Position numbers and translations under genes: made by a program
From: an uncultured Pseudoflavonifractor sp.
GTDB lineage: Bacteria > Bacillota > Clostridia > Oscillospirales > Oscillospiraceae
Direction: 5' to 3'
Assembly (NCBI GenBank): GCA_947425785.1
Contig: CANEAY010000001.1
Coordinates: forward strand, 1 to 64,000
Length of the DNA stretch: 64,000 nt
Shown here: one piece after another, positions 51,042 to 58,820 of the stretch
How the letters are laid out: each line of letters begins with the position of its first letter
Position numbering within the stretch: position 1 is the stretch's first letter
The notes under the pieces: model-generated
What the model was told of the DNA's origin: nothing
The model's input: only the letters and a program-made list of their open reading frames with translations
Database searches by the model: none

Positions 51042-52415
51042 TTATTCCTTCAGCAGGGCCTCACCGGCGGTGTAGATGTCGCCGGCGCCCACAGTGAGGA
51101 TGAGGTCGCCGGGCTGGGCCAGCTCCCGGAGCCGGGCGGTGAGGGCTTTCAGGGTGGGGAAGTACTCACTGCCGGGAATTTCACGGGCCAAGTCCTTGGA
51201 GGAGATACCCAGGTCGTTGTCCTCCCGGGCAGCGAAAATTTCCGCCAGCAGTGTCACGTCGGGCTTGGAGAGCACCTCCACGAACTCGTGGAAGAGGGCG
51301 TGGGTGCGGGAATAGGTGTGGGGCTGGAAGGCGCAGATGACCCGCTTGTAGCCCAGGCCCATGGCGGCGTTCAGGAGGGCCGCCACCTCGCTGGGGTGGT
51401 GGGCGTAGTCGTCGTAGACGGCGGCGCCGTTGTACATCCCCTTCTTCTCAAACCGGCGGCCCGCCCCACGGAAGGCGGCCAGGCCCTTCTCCACCGCCTC
51501 GTGGGGCACCCCCAGGGAGATGCAGGCGGCTGCGGCGGCCAGGGCGTTTCGCACATTGTGCTCGCCGGGAATTTGAAGCGTCACATGGGCAAAGCTCTCC
51601 CCCCGGCAGACCACGTCAAAGGTGGGAAGGCCGTGGTCATAGGAGAGGTTTTGGGCGTGGACGTCCCCCTCCTCCAGGCCAAAGGTGAGGATGGGACGGG
51701 TCTCCCCCTGGAGGGTGGTCATGGTGTTCTCGTCATCCCGGTTGGCCACGATGAGGCCGCTCTTTTCCGGCACCAGGTCGGCAAAGGCCCGGAAGGAGTG
51801 CTCCACGTCCTCCAAGTCCTTGAAGAAGTCCAGATGGTCGGCGTCCACATTCAAAATGACGGCAATGGTGGGGAAAAAAGAGAGGAAAGAGTTGCAGTAT
51901 TCGCAGCTTTCCAGTACAATAGTGTCGCCGTGGCCCACCCGGTGGCCCGCCCCCAGCAGGGGGAGGGTGCCGCCGATCATCACCGTGGGGTCGAGCCCCG
52001 CGGCCATGATGATGTGGGTGCACATACTGGTGGTGGTGGTCTTGCCGTGGGTGCCGGAGACGCACAGGGCATTCTTGTAGCCCTTCATGATGGCACCCCA
52101 GGCCTGGGCCCGCTCAAAGACGGGGATGCCCCGGGCCCGGGCCCCGGAAATTTCCGGGTTGTCGTCGTGGCAGGCGGCGGTGCGGATGACCAGCTCCGCC
52201 TCCCCCAGGTTCTCGGCGCTGTGTCCAATATAGATGGGGATTCCCAGGGAGCGCAGATGCTCCACTGTGGCGCTCTCCCGGGCGTCGGAGCCGGTGATGA
52301 CCATGCCCTGGCCGTGGAGCACCTCCGCCAGGGGGGCCATGGACACCCCGCCGATGCCCACCAGGTGGGCCCGGCGTCCGGGGGCCAGATAAGTCACGAT
52401 ATCAGAAGTTGTCAT
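51042..52415 (-). CDS. murC: UDP-N-acetylmuramate--L-alanine ligase
   Basis: ATP-dependent cytoplasmic ligase adding L-alanine to UDP-MurNAc, the first peptide step of peptidoglycan synthesis. The 457-residue protein has the N-terminal Rossmann motif HLVGIGGVSM, ATP loop CVSGTHGKTTTTSM, HLDFF and NVDADHLD in the central domain, and DDYAHHPSEV in the C-terminal domain. The open frame extends to 52814 over the divergent gene; ATG 52415 has AAAAAAGG about 10 bases upstream and fits the family length. Confidence 0.95.
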   Translation of the reverse strand: MTTSDIVTYLAPGRRAHLVGIGGVSMAPLAEVLHGQGMVITGSDARESATVEHLRSLGIPIYIGHSAENLGEAELVIRTAACHDDNPEISGARARGIPVFERAQAWGAIMKGYKNALCVSGTHGKTTTTSMCTHIIMAAGLDPTVMIGGTLPLLGAGHRVGHGDTIVLESCEYCNSFLSFFPTIAVILNVDADHLDFFKDLEDVEHSFRAFADLVPEKSGLIVANRDDENTMTTLQGETRPILTFGLEEGDVHAQNLSYDHGLPTFDVVCRGESFAHVTLQIPGEHNVRNALAAAAACISLGVPHEAVEKGLAAFRGAGRRFEKKGMYNGAAVYDDYAHHPSEVAALLNAAMGLGYKRVICAFQPHTYSRTHALFHEFVEVLSKPDVTLLAEIFAAREDNDLGISSKDLAREIPGSEYFPTLKALTARLRELAQPGDLILTVGAGDIYTAGEALLKE

Positions 52416-52449
52416 GCAAACACAACCTTTTTTCCATGTTTGGGATACC

Positions 52450-52478
52450 ATTATAGTGCACATACAGGAAATTGGCAA
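52450..52478 (-). promoter_or_regulatory. Promoter of murC
   Basis: Minus-strand TTGCCA (52478-52473) and TATAAT (52455-52450) are separated by 17 bases. Confidence 0.75.
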
Positions 52479-52526
52479 GGTAATTCTATACAAATGTCCG
52501 CAGGGATATACCGGGGAGGGATGGAA

Positions 52527-53510
52527 ATGGACTGGAGGGCGCTGACTGCCGGGGCACAGGAGTGCCTGGAGACGTTGACCGGGGCGGGGAAGGAGAGCTA
52601 TCCCGTGGGTGGCTGCGTCCGGGACTTGCTCCTGGGCCGGGTGCCCGGGGATGTGGACATCTGCACCGCCGCCCTGCCCCAGGAGGTGATGGCCCTCTTC
52701 CCCAACGCCGTTCCCACTGGCCTCAAGCACGGCACTGTCACCGTCCCCACTCCCAGCGGCAATATTGAGATCACTACCTTCCGCACCGAGGGGGGCTATG
52801 CCGATTCCCGGCACCCCGACGCGGTACGCTTTGGGGTGGGGCTCACCGAAGACCTGTCCCGGCGGGATTTCACCGTCAACGCCATGGCCCTGGCCCGGGA
52901 CGGGGCGGTCATCGACCCTTTCGGCGGCCGGGCGGACTTAGAGGGGAAGGTCATTCGCTGTGTGGGAGAGCCTGAAAGGCGCTTTTCCGAGGATGCCCTG
53001 CGGATGCTCCGGGCGGTGCGCTTTGCCGCCCAGCTGGGCTTCACCATCGAGGGGGAGACCCGCTCTGCCATGGCCCGGAATGCCTTCCGGGCCGCCAAAG
53101 TCTCCGGGGAGCGGATCAAGGCGGAGATGGAAAAAACCCTCCTCTCCCCGGCCCCGGAGCGGGTGGGGGAGCTGATGGAGCTGGGCCTGTTGTCCCACCT
53201 CTATGATTTCCCCAAAGAGGTTGACCTGTCCGGCTTGCGGGATGTCCCCGCCACCGCCCAGGCCCGGTGGCAGGGCTTCTGCGCTGCCACCGGCTTTCCC
53301 ATAACCGCCCTTCCCGTGGAACGCTCCCTCCGCCGGGCGGTGGAGCACCCGGAGGGGGCGGTCATCCCCACCTTGGCCCTGACAGGGGGAGACCTGATGG
53401 AGCTGGGCCTCCGTGGCCCGGAGATCAGCGCCGCCCAGAAAAAGCTGGCCCTCCATGTGCTGGCGCACCCAGAGGACAACACGAAGACGAGGTTAGAAAA
53501 ACTGCTATAA
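52527..53510 (+). CDS. cca: CCA tRNA nucleotidyltransferase (class II, short form)
   Basis: Adds or repairs the 3' CCA of tRNAs. The 327-residue protein contains the class II core: YPVGGCVRDLLLGR, the metal pair in GDVDICTA, RRDFTVNAMA, the FGGRADLEGKVIRCVGEPE segment and RRFSEDALRMLRAVRFAAQL for base selection. It is roughly 100 residues shorter than many clostridial enzymes and appears to lack an HD domain. ATG 52527 has GGGGAGGG 6-7 bases upstream; a nearby ATG at 52521 abuts it. The tRNA in this window already encodes CCA, so a repair role is plausible. Confidence 0.9.
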   Translation: MDWRALTAGAQECLETLTGAGKESYPVGGCVRDLLLGRVPGDVDICTAALPQEVMALFPNAVPTGLKHGTVTVPTPSGNIEITTFRTEGGYADSRHPDAVRFGVGLTEDLSRRDFTVNAMALARDGAVIDPFGGRADLEGKVIRCVGEPERRFSEDALRMLRAVRFAAQLGFTIEGETRSAMARNAFRAAKVSGERIKAEMEKTLLSPAPERVGELMELGLLSHLYDFPKEVDLSGLRDVPATAQARWQGFCAATGFPITALPVERSLRRAVEHPEGAVIPTLALTGGDLMELGLRGPEISAAQKKLALHVLAHPEDNTKTRLEKLL

Positions 53511-53526
53511 AAAGTCATATATTTGC

Positions 53527-53555
53527 TTGACATTATTGATAGAGAAAGATATTTT
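53527..53555 (+). promoter_or_regulatory. Promoter of the AT-rich nuclease gene
   Basis: TTGACA (53527-53532) and TATTTT (53550-53555) are 17 bases apart, in clearly AT-rich DNA. Confidence 0.7.
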
Positions 53556-53588
53556 TAAGTAGACAATGATATAAGTGGGGAGATTATT

Positions 53589-54650
53589 ATGGCATTTTTA
53601 CAAACAGTTTGGTCGTTGGATGGACATTGTCCACTGATGAAAGGAGAATTGAAGGAGCAAGAGTTAGAAAATCTGCTCTGTGAACATATTGAACTAATAA
53701 ACCCTGATTGGCTTGTAATTGGGCATCAGATAAAAATGGGAAGTGGTAGGCTTGACATGCTTTGTATGGAGTATGGCGGTGGACTGATTGTTGTTGAATT
53801 AAAAAGAGATAAAACCCCTCGGGATGTAACCGCACAGGTTATTGATTATGCGTCTTGTGTAGACCGTATGGAATTTGGCGAATTGTCGGAAATATATGAG
53901 AAACATGTAAATGGGAAAGAAAGTTTAACAGAAGCATATAAGAGAAAATATGAAGTCGAGTTGGATGAGGAAAATGCCACTGACAATGTAAAAATGGTAA
54001 TTATTGCGGCAGAGATGGATGCCAGTACGGAACGTATTGTCGCCTATTTGAACGAAAAATATGGTGTTGGTATCAATATATTGTTTTTTCAGATATTTCA
54101 AGATGGAGAGCAAAGGTATATCAGCAGAGCGTGGTTGCAGGAAGATAAAGAAGAGATTCGAGCAACAACTTCGATATCACCGAAGTGGAACAACGAATAT
54201 TACGTTTCGTTTGGAGAGGGTAGGCGACATTGGAGCGATGCCGTAAAATACGGTTTCATTTCGGGCGGTGGAGGAACATGGTATTCCAGAACATTGAAAC
54301 AGTTGGGGGAAGGGGATCGCGTTTGGGTCAATATTCCACACACTGGTTATGTCGGTGTTGGATATGTTAGTGAAAAGGCCGTGATGGCGAAAGACATTCG
54401 ATTCTTAATTGATGAAAAGGAATTGGGGTTCCAAGAACTAAAAACAGAAGGATTTTACTTACATTCATTAGATGATGCTGAAAAAGCAGAATATGTGGTT
54501 AAGATTCAATGGCTTAAGACAGTTACGGTTCAAGAAGCAGTGAAAGAATTAGGCTTTTTTGGAAACCAAAACACAGTCTGTCGCCCTCAGGACAAAAAAT
54601 GGGATTTTACAGTTAAGCGATTGAAGGAAATTTGGAATATTGAAGATTGA
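53589..54650 (+). CDS. NucS/DUF91-like PD-(D/E)XK nuclease with C-terminal PUA/EVE-like domain
   Basis: A 353-residue predicted nuclease. The N-terminal domain shows the PD-(D/E)XK pattern: D56 in GSGRLDML, E70 and K72 in IVVELKRD, then Q83 and Y87 in AQVIDYAS, as in DUF91/NucS-like endonucleases. About residues 198-270 (YGFISGGGGTWYSRTL, then GDRVWVNIPHTGYVGVGYV) look like a PUA/EVE-type nucleic-acid-binding fold; that match is tentative. The gene is far AT-richer than both neighbours and has its own promoter and terminator, which points to recent acquisition. A defence or repair role is possible but not shown. Confidence 0.75.
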   Translation: MAFLQTVWSLDGHCPLMKGELKEQELENLLCEHIELINPDWLVIGHQIKMGSGRLDMLCMEYGGGLIVVELKRDKTPRDVTAQVIDYASCVDRMEFGELSEIYEKHVNGKESLTEAYKRKYEVELDEENATDNVKMVIIAAEMDASTERIVAYLNEKYGVGINILFFQIFQDGEQRYISRAWLQEDKEEIRATTSISPKWNNEYYVSFGEGRRHWSDAVKYGFISGGGGTWYSRTLKQLGEGDRVWVNIPHTGYVGVGYVSEKAVMAKDIRFLIDEKELGFQELKTEGFYLHSLDDAEKAEYVVKIQWLKTVTVQEAVKELGFFGNQNTVCRPQDKKWDFTVKRLKEIWNIED

Positions 54651-54719
54651 CGAGACCAAGTATTCTCATCAACATGATATAGTTTTTTGAAAAATATAAG
54701 CAAGAGAATAAAGTATGTG

Positions 54720-54751
54720 AAAAGGACTGCACAAATCTCCGCAGTCCTTTT
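54720..54751 (+). terminator. Terminator of the nuclease gene
   Basis: AAAAGGACTGC and GCAGTCCTTTT pair around a 10-base loop; T4 follows within the stem end. Confidence 0.75.
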
Positions 54752-54808
54752 CATTCATTCCCCGCCCTTTCCCCGCATATACATAGCGGGAATGGGAGGG
54801 CGTTTTTT

Positions 54809-55087
54809 ATGGAGCGGAACCGAAAAAAAGAGGGCCTTCTGGAAAAGACCGCCCAGCTGTTGGAAGTCCCCGGCCAGGCGGTGGGCCTTCCCAAGGTGGA
54901 GCTGGTGGGCCGGGGAGAGCTGCGCATGGAGAACCACCGGGGCATTTTGGCCTATGGCCGGGAGGAGATATTGGTCAGCGGCGGCAAGCTCCTCATCCGG
55001 GTGCGGGGCAGCGAGCTGGAGCTGAAGGCCATGAACGCCGGAGAGCTGCTCATCACCGGAACCATCCTGGCGATAGAAGTGGAATAG
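54809..55087 (+). CDS. yqfC: Sporulation protein YqfC
   Basis: A 92-residue YqfC homologue (PKVELVGRGELRMENHRGIL and ILVSGGKLLIRVRGSELEL are the core strands). In Bacillus yqfC-yqfD are expressed in the mother cell under sigma E and are needed for efficient sporulation; biochemical function is unclear. GGGAGGG precedes ATG 54809. yqfD follows after 11 bases, the conserved arrangement in spore formers. Confidence 0.88.
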   Translation: MERNRKKEGLLEKTAQLLEVPGQAVGLPKVELVGRGELRMENHRGILAYGREEILVSGGKLLIRVRGSELELKAMNAGELLITGTILAIEVE

Positions 55088-55098
55088 GAGGGGCGGCC

Positions 55099-56301
55099 AT
55101 GGCGGTAAGGAACGTGATAAACCTGCTCCGGGGCAGCGTCCGCCTGGAGGTGACAGGCGCCTTCCCGGAGCGGTTCCTCAACCTGTGCGCCCAGCGGGGG
55201 ACGGCCTTTTGGGGGGTGGATTGGCCCGACAGCCACACCCTGCGCCTCACCGTGGCCTGGCAGGACAGGGCCGGTCTGGAGGAACTGGGAGAGCGGACGG
55301 GCTGCACTGTCTCCGAGGCGGGGAGGAAGGGAGTGCCCCCCTTCCTTCTGCGGTTCAAAAAGCGCTACGCCCTGCTGGCGGGGCTGGCCCTGGCCCTGCT
55401 GGCGGTGTGCTTCCTGGGGCGGTTCGTCATGGTGGTGGACGTGGAGGGCAATGAGCAGGTGCCCACCGCCGTCATCCTCACCGAGCTGCGGCGGCTGGGC
55501 CTTCGCCCCGGAGTCTACGGCCCCGGCCTCAACGTGAAGGACATCTCCAACGAGGCTCTCCTCCGGCTGGACGACCTATCCTGGATGGCGGTGAACCTCC
55601 ACGGCATCCGGGCCCAGGTGGTGGTGCGGGAAAAGACCCCCAAGCCGGAGATATTGGACGAGACCATCCTGGGTGACATCGTCTCCGAAGCGGCGGGCAT
55701 CGTCACCAGGGTGGAGGCCTGGGGCGGCGACCCGGCGGTGGAGGTGGGGGACACCGTCCTGCCCGGGGAGGTGCTCATCCGGGGCTCCATCCGCATGGAT
55801 CCCCCCCAGTACAGCGAGCGGGAGCCCCTGTGGATGCCCGTTCGGGCCATGGGCAGGGTGGAGGGGCGCACCTGGCGCACCCTCACCGCCTCTATCCCCC
55901 TGACAGCACAGGTCAAGGCCCTCACCGGCGACGAAAAAAGTGGCTGGTGGGCGACGATTTTAGGCCAAAGGGTGAATTTTTACCAAAACAGTGGAATTCC
56001 CTTTGAAAGATATGATAAAATAAGCAGGACATGGGAAGCAGACCTTCCCGGCGGCGCCCCCCTCCTCGTCCTGGGGCGGGAGACCTGGCGGGGCTATGAG
56101 ACGGCGGAGACCGCCATCGACCCCGCCGCCGCCCAGGCTATGCTGGAGGAGCGGCTGCTGGCGCGGCTCACCCAGCTCCTGGGGGACACAGGCCGGGAGG
56201 TGAGCCACAGCTTCGCCGCGGCGGAGGAGGACGGGTGCCTGAAGGTCACCCTCACCGCCGAGTGCGAGGAGGAGCTGGGCCGGTTCGTCCCGGCGGGCTA
56301 A
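55099..56301 (+). CDS. yqfD: Sporulation protein YqfD
   Basis: A 400-residue membrane protein with one helix near residues 93-113 (YALLAGLALALLAVCFLG) and a large extracytoplasmic part that resembles POTRA-type folds (VVDVEGNEQVPTAVILTELRRLG). Homologues are required for sporulation and pair with YqfC. The C-terminal region near residue 290 is visibly AT-richer for about 20 codons (WATILGQRVNFYQNS), which matches a conserved family segment, so it is not a sign of insertion. Confidence 0.9.
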   Translation: MAVRNVINLLRGSVRLEVTGAFPERFLNLCAQRGTAFWGVDWPDSHTLRLTVAWQDRAGLEELGERTGCTVSEAGRKGVPPFLLRFKKRYALLAGLALALLAVCFLGRFVMVVDVEGNEQVPTAVILTELRRLGLRPGVYGPGLNVKDISNEALLRLDDLSWMAVNLHGIRAQVVVREKTPKPEILDETILGDIVSEAAGIVTRVEAWGGDPAVEVGDTVLPGEVLIRGSIRMDPPQYSEREPLWMPVRAMGRVEGRTWRTLTASIPLTAQVKALTGDEKSGWWATILGQRVNFYQNSGIPFERYDKISRTWEADLPGGAPLLVLGRETWRGYETAETAIDPAAAQAMLEERLLARLTQLLGDTGREVSHSFAAAEEDGCLKVTLTAECEEELGRFVPAG

Positions 56302-56329
56302 CGTTACGATACAAAGGAGAACTTGCCAT

Positions 56330-57301
56330 ATGACAGAGCAGACCATTTCCATAGAGCGGCTGGAGGAGGCGGTGAACCTCTTCGGCTCCCTGGATGAAAA
56401 CGTGCGGCTGATGGAGAAGGAACTGGGCGTCTCGGTGGTGAACCGGGACGGCGAGCTGAAGATCTCCGGCGAGGACGCCGAGGCGGTGCTCCACGCGGTC
56501 CAGGCGGTGGAGGGCCTTTTGAAGGTCATCGGCCGGGGGGAGACCATCACCGAGCAGAACGTGCGCTACATCCTCAACCTGGTGAAGGCGGGCCACGCCG
56601 ACAAAATTGGCCAGCTGTCCAATGACGTGCTCTGCGTCACCGCCAAGGGCAAGCCCATCAAGTCCAAGACCCTGGGCCAGAAACGGTACGTGGAGGCCAT
56701 CCGCAAGAACCTGGTGACCCTGGGCATCGGCCCCGCCGGCACCGGCAAGACCTACCTGGCGGTGGCCGCCGCTGTGGCCGCCTTCCGGGCGGGGGAGGTC
56801 AACCGCATCATCCTCACCCGCCCCGCCGTGGAGGCGGGGGAGCGGCTGGGCTTCCTCCCCGGCGACCTCCAGAGCAAGGTTGACCCCTACCTGCGGCCCC
56901 TCTACGACGCCCTCTTTGAGATGCTTGGCCCCGAGACCTACCAGAAGTATGTGGAGCGGGGCAACATCGAGGTGGCCCCCCTGGCCTATATGCGGGGCCG
57001 CACCCTGGACGACTCCTTCATCATCCTGGACGAGGCCCAGAATACCTCCCGGGAGCAGATGAAGATGTTCCTCACCCGGATGGGCTTCGGCTCCAAGATC
57101 GTCATCACCGGCGACGTGACCCAGATCGACCTTCCCACCGACACCGTCAGCGGCCTGAAGGAGGCCATGCGGGTGCTCAAGGGGGTGGAGGACATCGCCA
57201 TCTGCACCCTCACCGGGGCCGACGTAGTGCGCCACGTCATCGTCCAGCGCATCATCAAGGCTTACGAACAGGACGAGGAGCGCCGGAAGGCCAAGCGGTG
57301 A
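56330..57301 (+). CDS. phoH: PhoH family ATPase
   Basis: A 323-residue PhoH-like P-loop protein, possibly an RNA-acting ATPase. Walker A is [13 protein letters not shown] and Walker [14 protein letters not shown]; the N-terminal 60 residues form a KH-like segment ([20 protein letters not shown]). In most Firmicutes phoH is followed directly by ybeY. Here a transposase gene begins 4 bases after its stop, and ybeY is displaced by 1.1 kb. Confidence 0.93.
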   Translation: MTEQTISIERLEEAVNLFGSLDENVRLMEKELGVSVVNRDGELKISGEDAEAVLHAVQAVEGLLKVIGRGETITEQNVRYILNLVKAGHADKIGQLSNDVLCVTAKGKPIKSKTLGQKRYVEAIRKNLVTLGIGPAGTGKTYLAVAAAVAAFRAGEVNRIILTRPAVEAGERLGFLPGDLQSKVDPYLRPLYDALFEMLGPETYQKYVERGNIEVAPLAYMRGRTLDDSFIILDEAQNTSREQMKMFLTRMGFGSKIVITGDVTQIDLPTDTVSGLKEAMRVLKGVEDIAICTLTGADVVRHVIVQRIIKAYEQDEERRKAKR

Positions 57302-57305
57302 GAAG

Positions 57306-57848
57306 ATGGATGAGGAGAGAGCGGAGAGAAAACTGCTGCGATTGAAGGGCTATGATTACAGCGGGGCGGGGTACTATTTTATCACCATATGCACCCAGAA
57401 CCGCATCCCACTATTTTGGGATGTGAGGCGGGCGGGTTTGGAACCCGCCCCTACAAATGCTTTAAATACTTTTGGGGACATCGCCAAACAAACATGGCTG
57501 GAATTACCCCTCCATACCAACGGGATCCGTGTTGATAAATTTGTGGTGATGCCAAACCATTTTCACGGTATTGTGGTGATTGAAAATGGTTGCGTAGGGG
57601 CGGGTTCTAAACCCGCCCGAACACCAGTCACAGAAGCAATACGCCAATTTAAAACCTTCTCTGCTCGGAAAATCAATCAAATGCGGGGGACACCCGGTAA
57701 ACCCGTTTGGCAACGTGGCTTCTACGACCACATCATCCGCAGCGAACCGGACTACCTGCGTATCTGGAACTACATCGACACCAACCCTGCCAAATGGGCG
57801 GAAGATGAATATTATATCCCGCCATGCCCTGAAAGGGGACAGCCCTGA
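57306..57848 (+). CDS. REP-associated tyrosine transposase (RAYT, Y1 family)
   Basis: A 180-residue single-strand-type Y1 transposase related to IS200/IS605 TnpA. It opens with [20 protein letters not shown], contains the HUH-type metal motif [10 protein letters not shown], and ends with [19 protein letters not shown], which holds the candidate nucleophile tyrosine. RAYTs act on REP palindromes. Remarkably, two REP-like palindromes lie inside this frame and are translated as AGLEPAPTN and GAGSKPART. The start codon follows the phoH stop by 4 bases, so translation may be coupled. It splits the usual phoH-ybeY pair. Confidence 0.88.
   Translation: MDEERAERKLLRLKGYDYSGAGYYFITICTQNRIPLFWDVRRAGLEPAPTNALNTFGDIAKQTWLELPLHTNGIRVDKFVVMPNHFHGIVVIENGCVGAGSKPARTPVTEAIRQFKTFSARKINQMRGTPGKPVWQRGFYDHIIRSEPDYLRIWNYIDTNPAKWAEDEYYIPPCPERGQP
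57430..57454. repeat. REP-like palindrome inside the RAYT gene, copy 1
   Basis: A 25-base element with 9 bp arms GGGCGGGTT and AACCCGCCC around TGG, followed by CTAC. It matches the reverse complement of the copy at 57594 at 24 of 25 positions. Confidence 0.8.
57594..57618. repeat. REP-like palindrome inside the RAYT gene, copy 2 (inverted)
   Basis: The inverse of the copy at 57430: GTAG, then GGGCGGGTT and AACCCGCCC arms around CTA. The two copies face each other across 139 bases and would let the gene transcript or single strand fold back on itself. Confidence 0.8.
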
Positions 57849-58021
57849 TCCCAACAGGCATGGGCCAGGTGGAGGCCAAGCTGGAGCCCCTGGTAGAAAG
57901 ACCACAGGCCGTGGGCCTGCACCGGGTCGCCAGCCATGTGCTCCGGCCAGAACTGGGGCGTGGGGGCGGGGACAAAATATCCGTACAGCTCGTCAATTAC
58001 ATCAGGGATGATTTCTTTCAC
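57812..58021 (-). CDS. Small protein divergent from the XRE-YbeY gene
   Basis: A 69-residue frame starting at GTG 58021 with GGAGG 8 bases upstream (MKEIIPDVIDELYGYFVP begins the product). It is rich in aromatic, His and Pro residues and has no known domain. A consensus minus-strand promoter lies 38 bases upstream, and an operator-like palindrome lies between, so it is very likely expressed and controlled by the XRE domain protein. The last 37 bases overlap the end of the RAYT gene, so the natural C-terminus may have been cut off by that insertion. Confidence 0.62.
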   Translation of the reverse strand: MKEIIPDVIDELYGYFVPAPTPQFWPEHMAGDPVQAHGLWSFYQGLQLGLHLAHACWDQGCPLSGHGGI

Positions 58022-58035
58022 AGGAAGCACCTCCA

Positions 58036-58073
58036 AACACGATAATATTATCGTGTTAATTATACACGATAAA
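58036..58073. promoter_or_regulatory. XRE-type operator: 22 bp palindrome plus third half-site
   Basis: AACACGATAAT at 58036-58046 is followed immediately by its exact reverse complement to 58057. A third half-site ACACGATAAA lies at 58064-58073. The palindrome covers the start region of the minus-strand promoter and the extra site lies in its spacer. Confidence 0.78.
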
Positions 58074-58087
58074 ACTATGCGTGTCAA
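58059..58087 (-). promoter_or_regulatory. Perfect consensus promoter of the small divergent gene
   Basis: On the minus strand TTGACA (58087-58082) and TATAAT (58064-58059) are exactly 17 bases apart, the full consensus at both boxes. Such promoters usually need a repressor, and the operator lies on top of it. Confidence 0.85.
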
Positions 58088-58105
58088 CAGAGGGGGAAAA
58101 GAAAA

Positions 58106-58813
58106 ATGATTTTTAATGAGAGACTGCGGGCGTTAAGAAAGGAAAAGGGCTGGACACAGCCTCAAACAGCGGAAAAATTGTCCATTGCCTATCGAAATTA
58201 TCAGCGCCTGGAGGCCGATGGGAATACCCCCAACTTTGCCAACCTGGTGCAGATCGCCGACCTGTTCGGCGTGTCTATGGACTATCTGGCGGGCCGGACA
58301 GACCGGCGGGAGGTCAACGGTTCGGCGGGGCATGATATCATCATCACCTCCGACCTGGCCGAGGATACCGCTGAGTTGGAGACTTTGCTCCGGAAGGTCA
58401 TCCCCGCCGCCCTGGAAGCCGAGGGGGTGGCCCTGCCCTGCGAGGTCAATGTGCTCCTCACCGGCAACGAGGGCATCCACGCCATCAACCTGGCCCAGCG
58501 GGAGGTGGATGCCCCCACCGACGTTTTGAGCTTCCCCATGCTGGAGCTTACGCCGGGGGACAAGCCCACCGAAGAGGACATGGAGCCCGGCTCCGGCCGG
58601 GTGCCCCTGGGGGACATGGTGCTGAACATCGACCGCATCCGCTCCCAGGGGGAGGAGTACGGCCACGGCTTCCGCCGGGAGGCGGCCTATCTGGCGGTAC
58701 ACTCCGTTTTACATCTGCTGGGCTACGACCACATGGACGAGGGGCCCATGAAAAAGCAGATGCGCTCGCGGGAGGAGGCCATCCTGGCCCAACTGGATAT
58801 TACAAGGGGATAA
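58106..58813 (+). CDS. ybeY: XRE helix-turn-helix regulator fused to YbeY endoribonuclease
   Basis: A 235-residue fusion. Residues 1-66 are an XRE/HTH_3 domain (RLRALRKEKGWTQPQTAEKL, LADLFGVSMDYLAGRTD-type ending). Residues 75-235 are a complete YbeY, the metal-dependent RNase for rRNA processing, with REVDAPTDVLSFPM and the zinc motif HSVLHLLGYDH. The frame is continuous: between the domains there is no ATG, GTG or TTG codon in frame until inside YbeY, so a separate YbeY start is not evident. AGAGGGGG precedes ATG 58106. YbeY normally follows phoH directly; here it follows the RAYT insertion. The fusion could couple YbeY levels to the XRE operator. Confidence 0.88.
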   Translation: MIFNERLRALRKEKGWTQPQTAEKLSIAYRNYQRLEADGNTPNFANLVQIADLFGVSMDYLAGRTDRREVNGSAGHDIIITSDLAEDTAELETLLRKVIPAALEAEGVALPCEVNVLLTGNEGIHAINLAQREVDAPTDVLSFPMLELTPGDKPTEEDMEPGSGRVPLGDMVLNIDRIRSQGEEYGHGFRREAAYLAVHSVLHLLGYDHMDEGPMKKQMRSREEAILAQLDITRG

Positions 58814-58820
58814 GAGAGAT

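Noticed and set aside
55960-56020. AT-rich patch within yqfD considered as an insertion
   Set aside because: It encodes residues expected in the YqfD family at this position, and the frame is uninterrupted.
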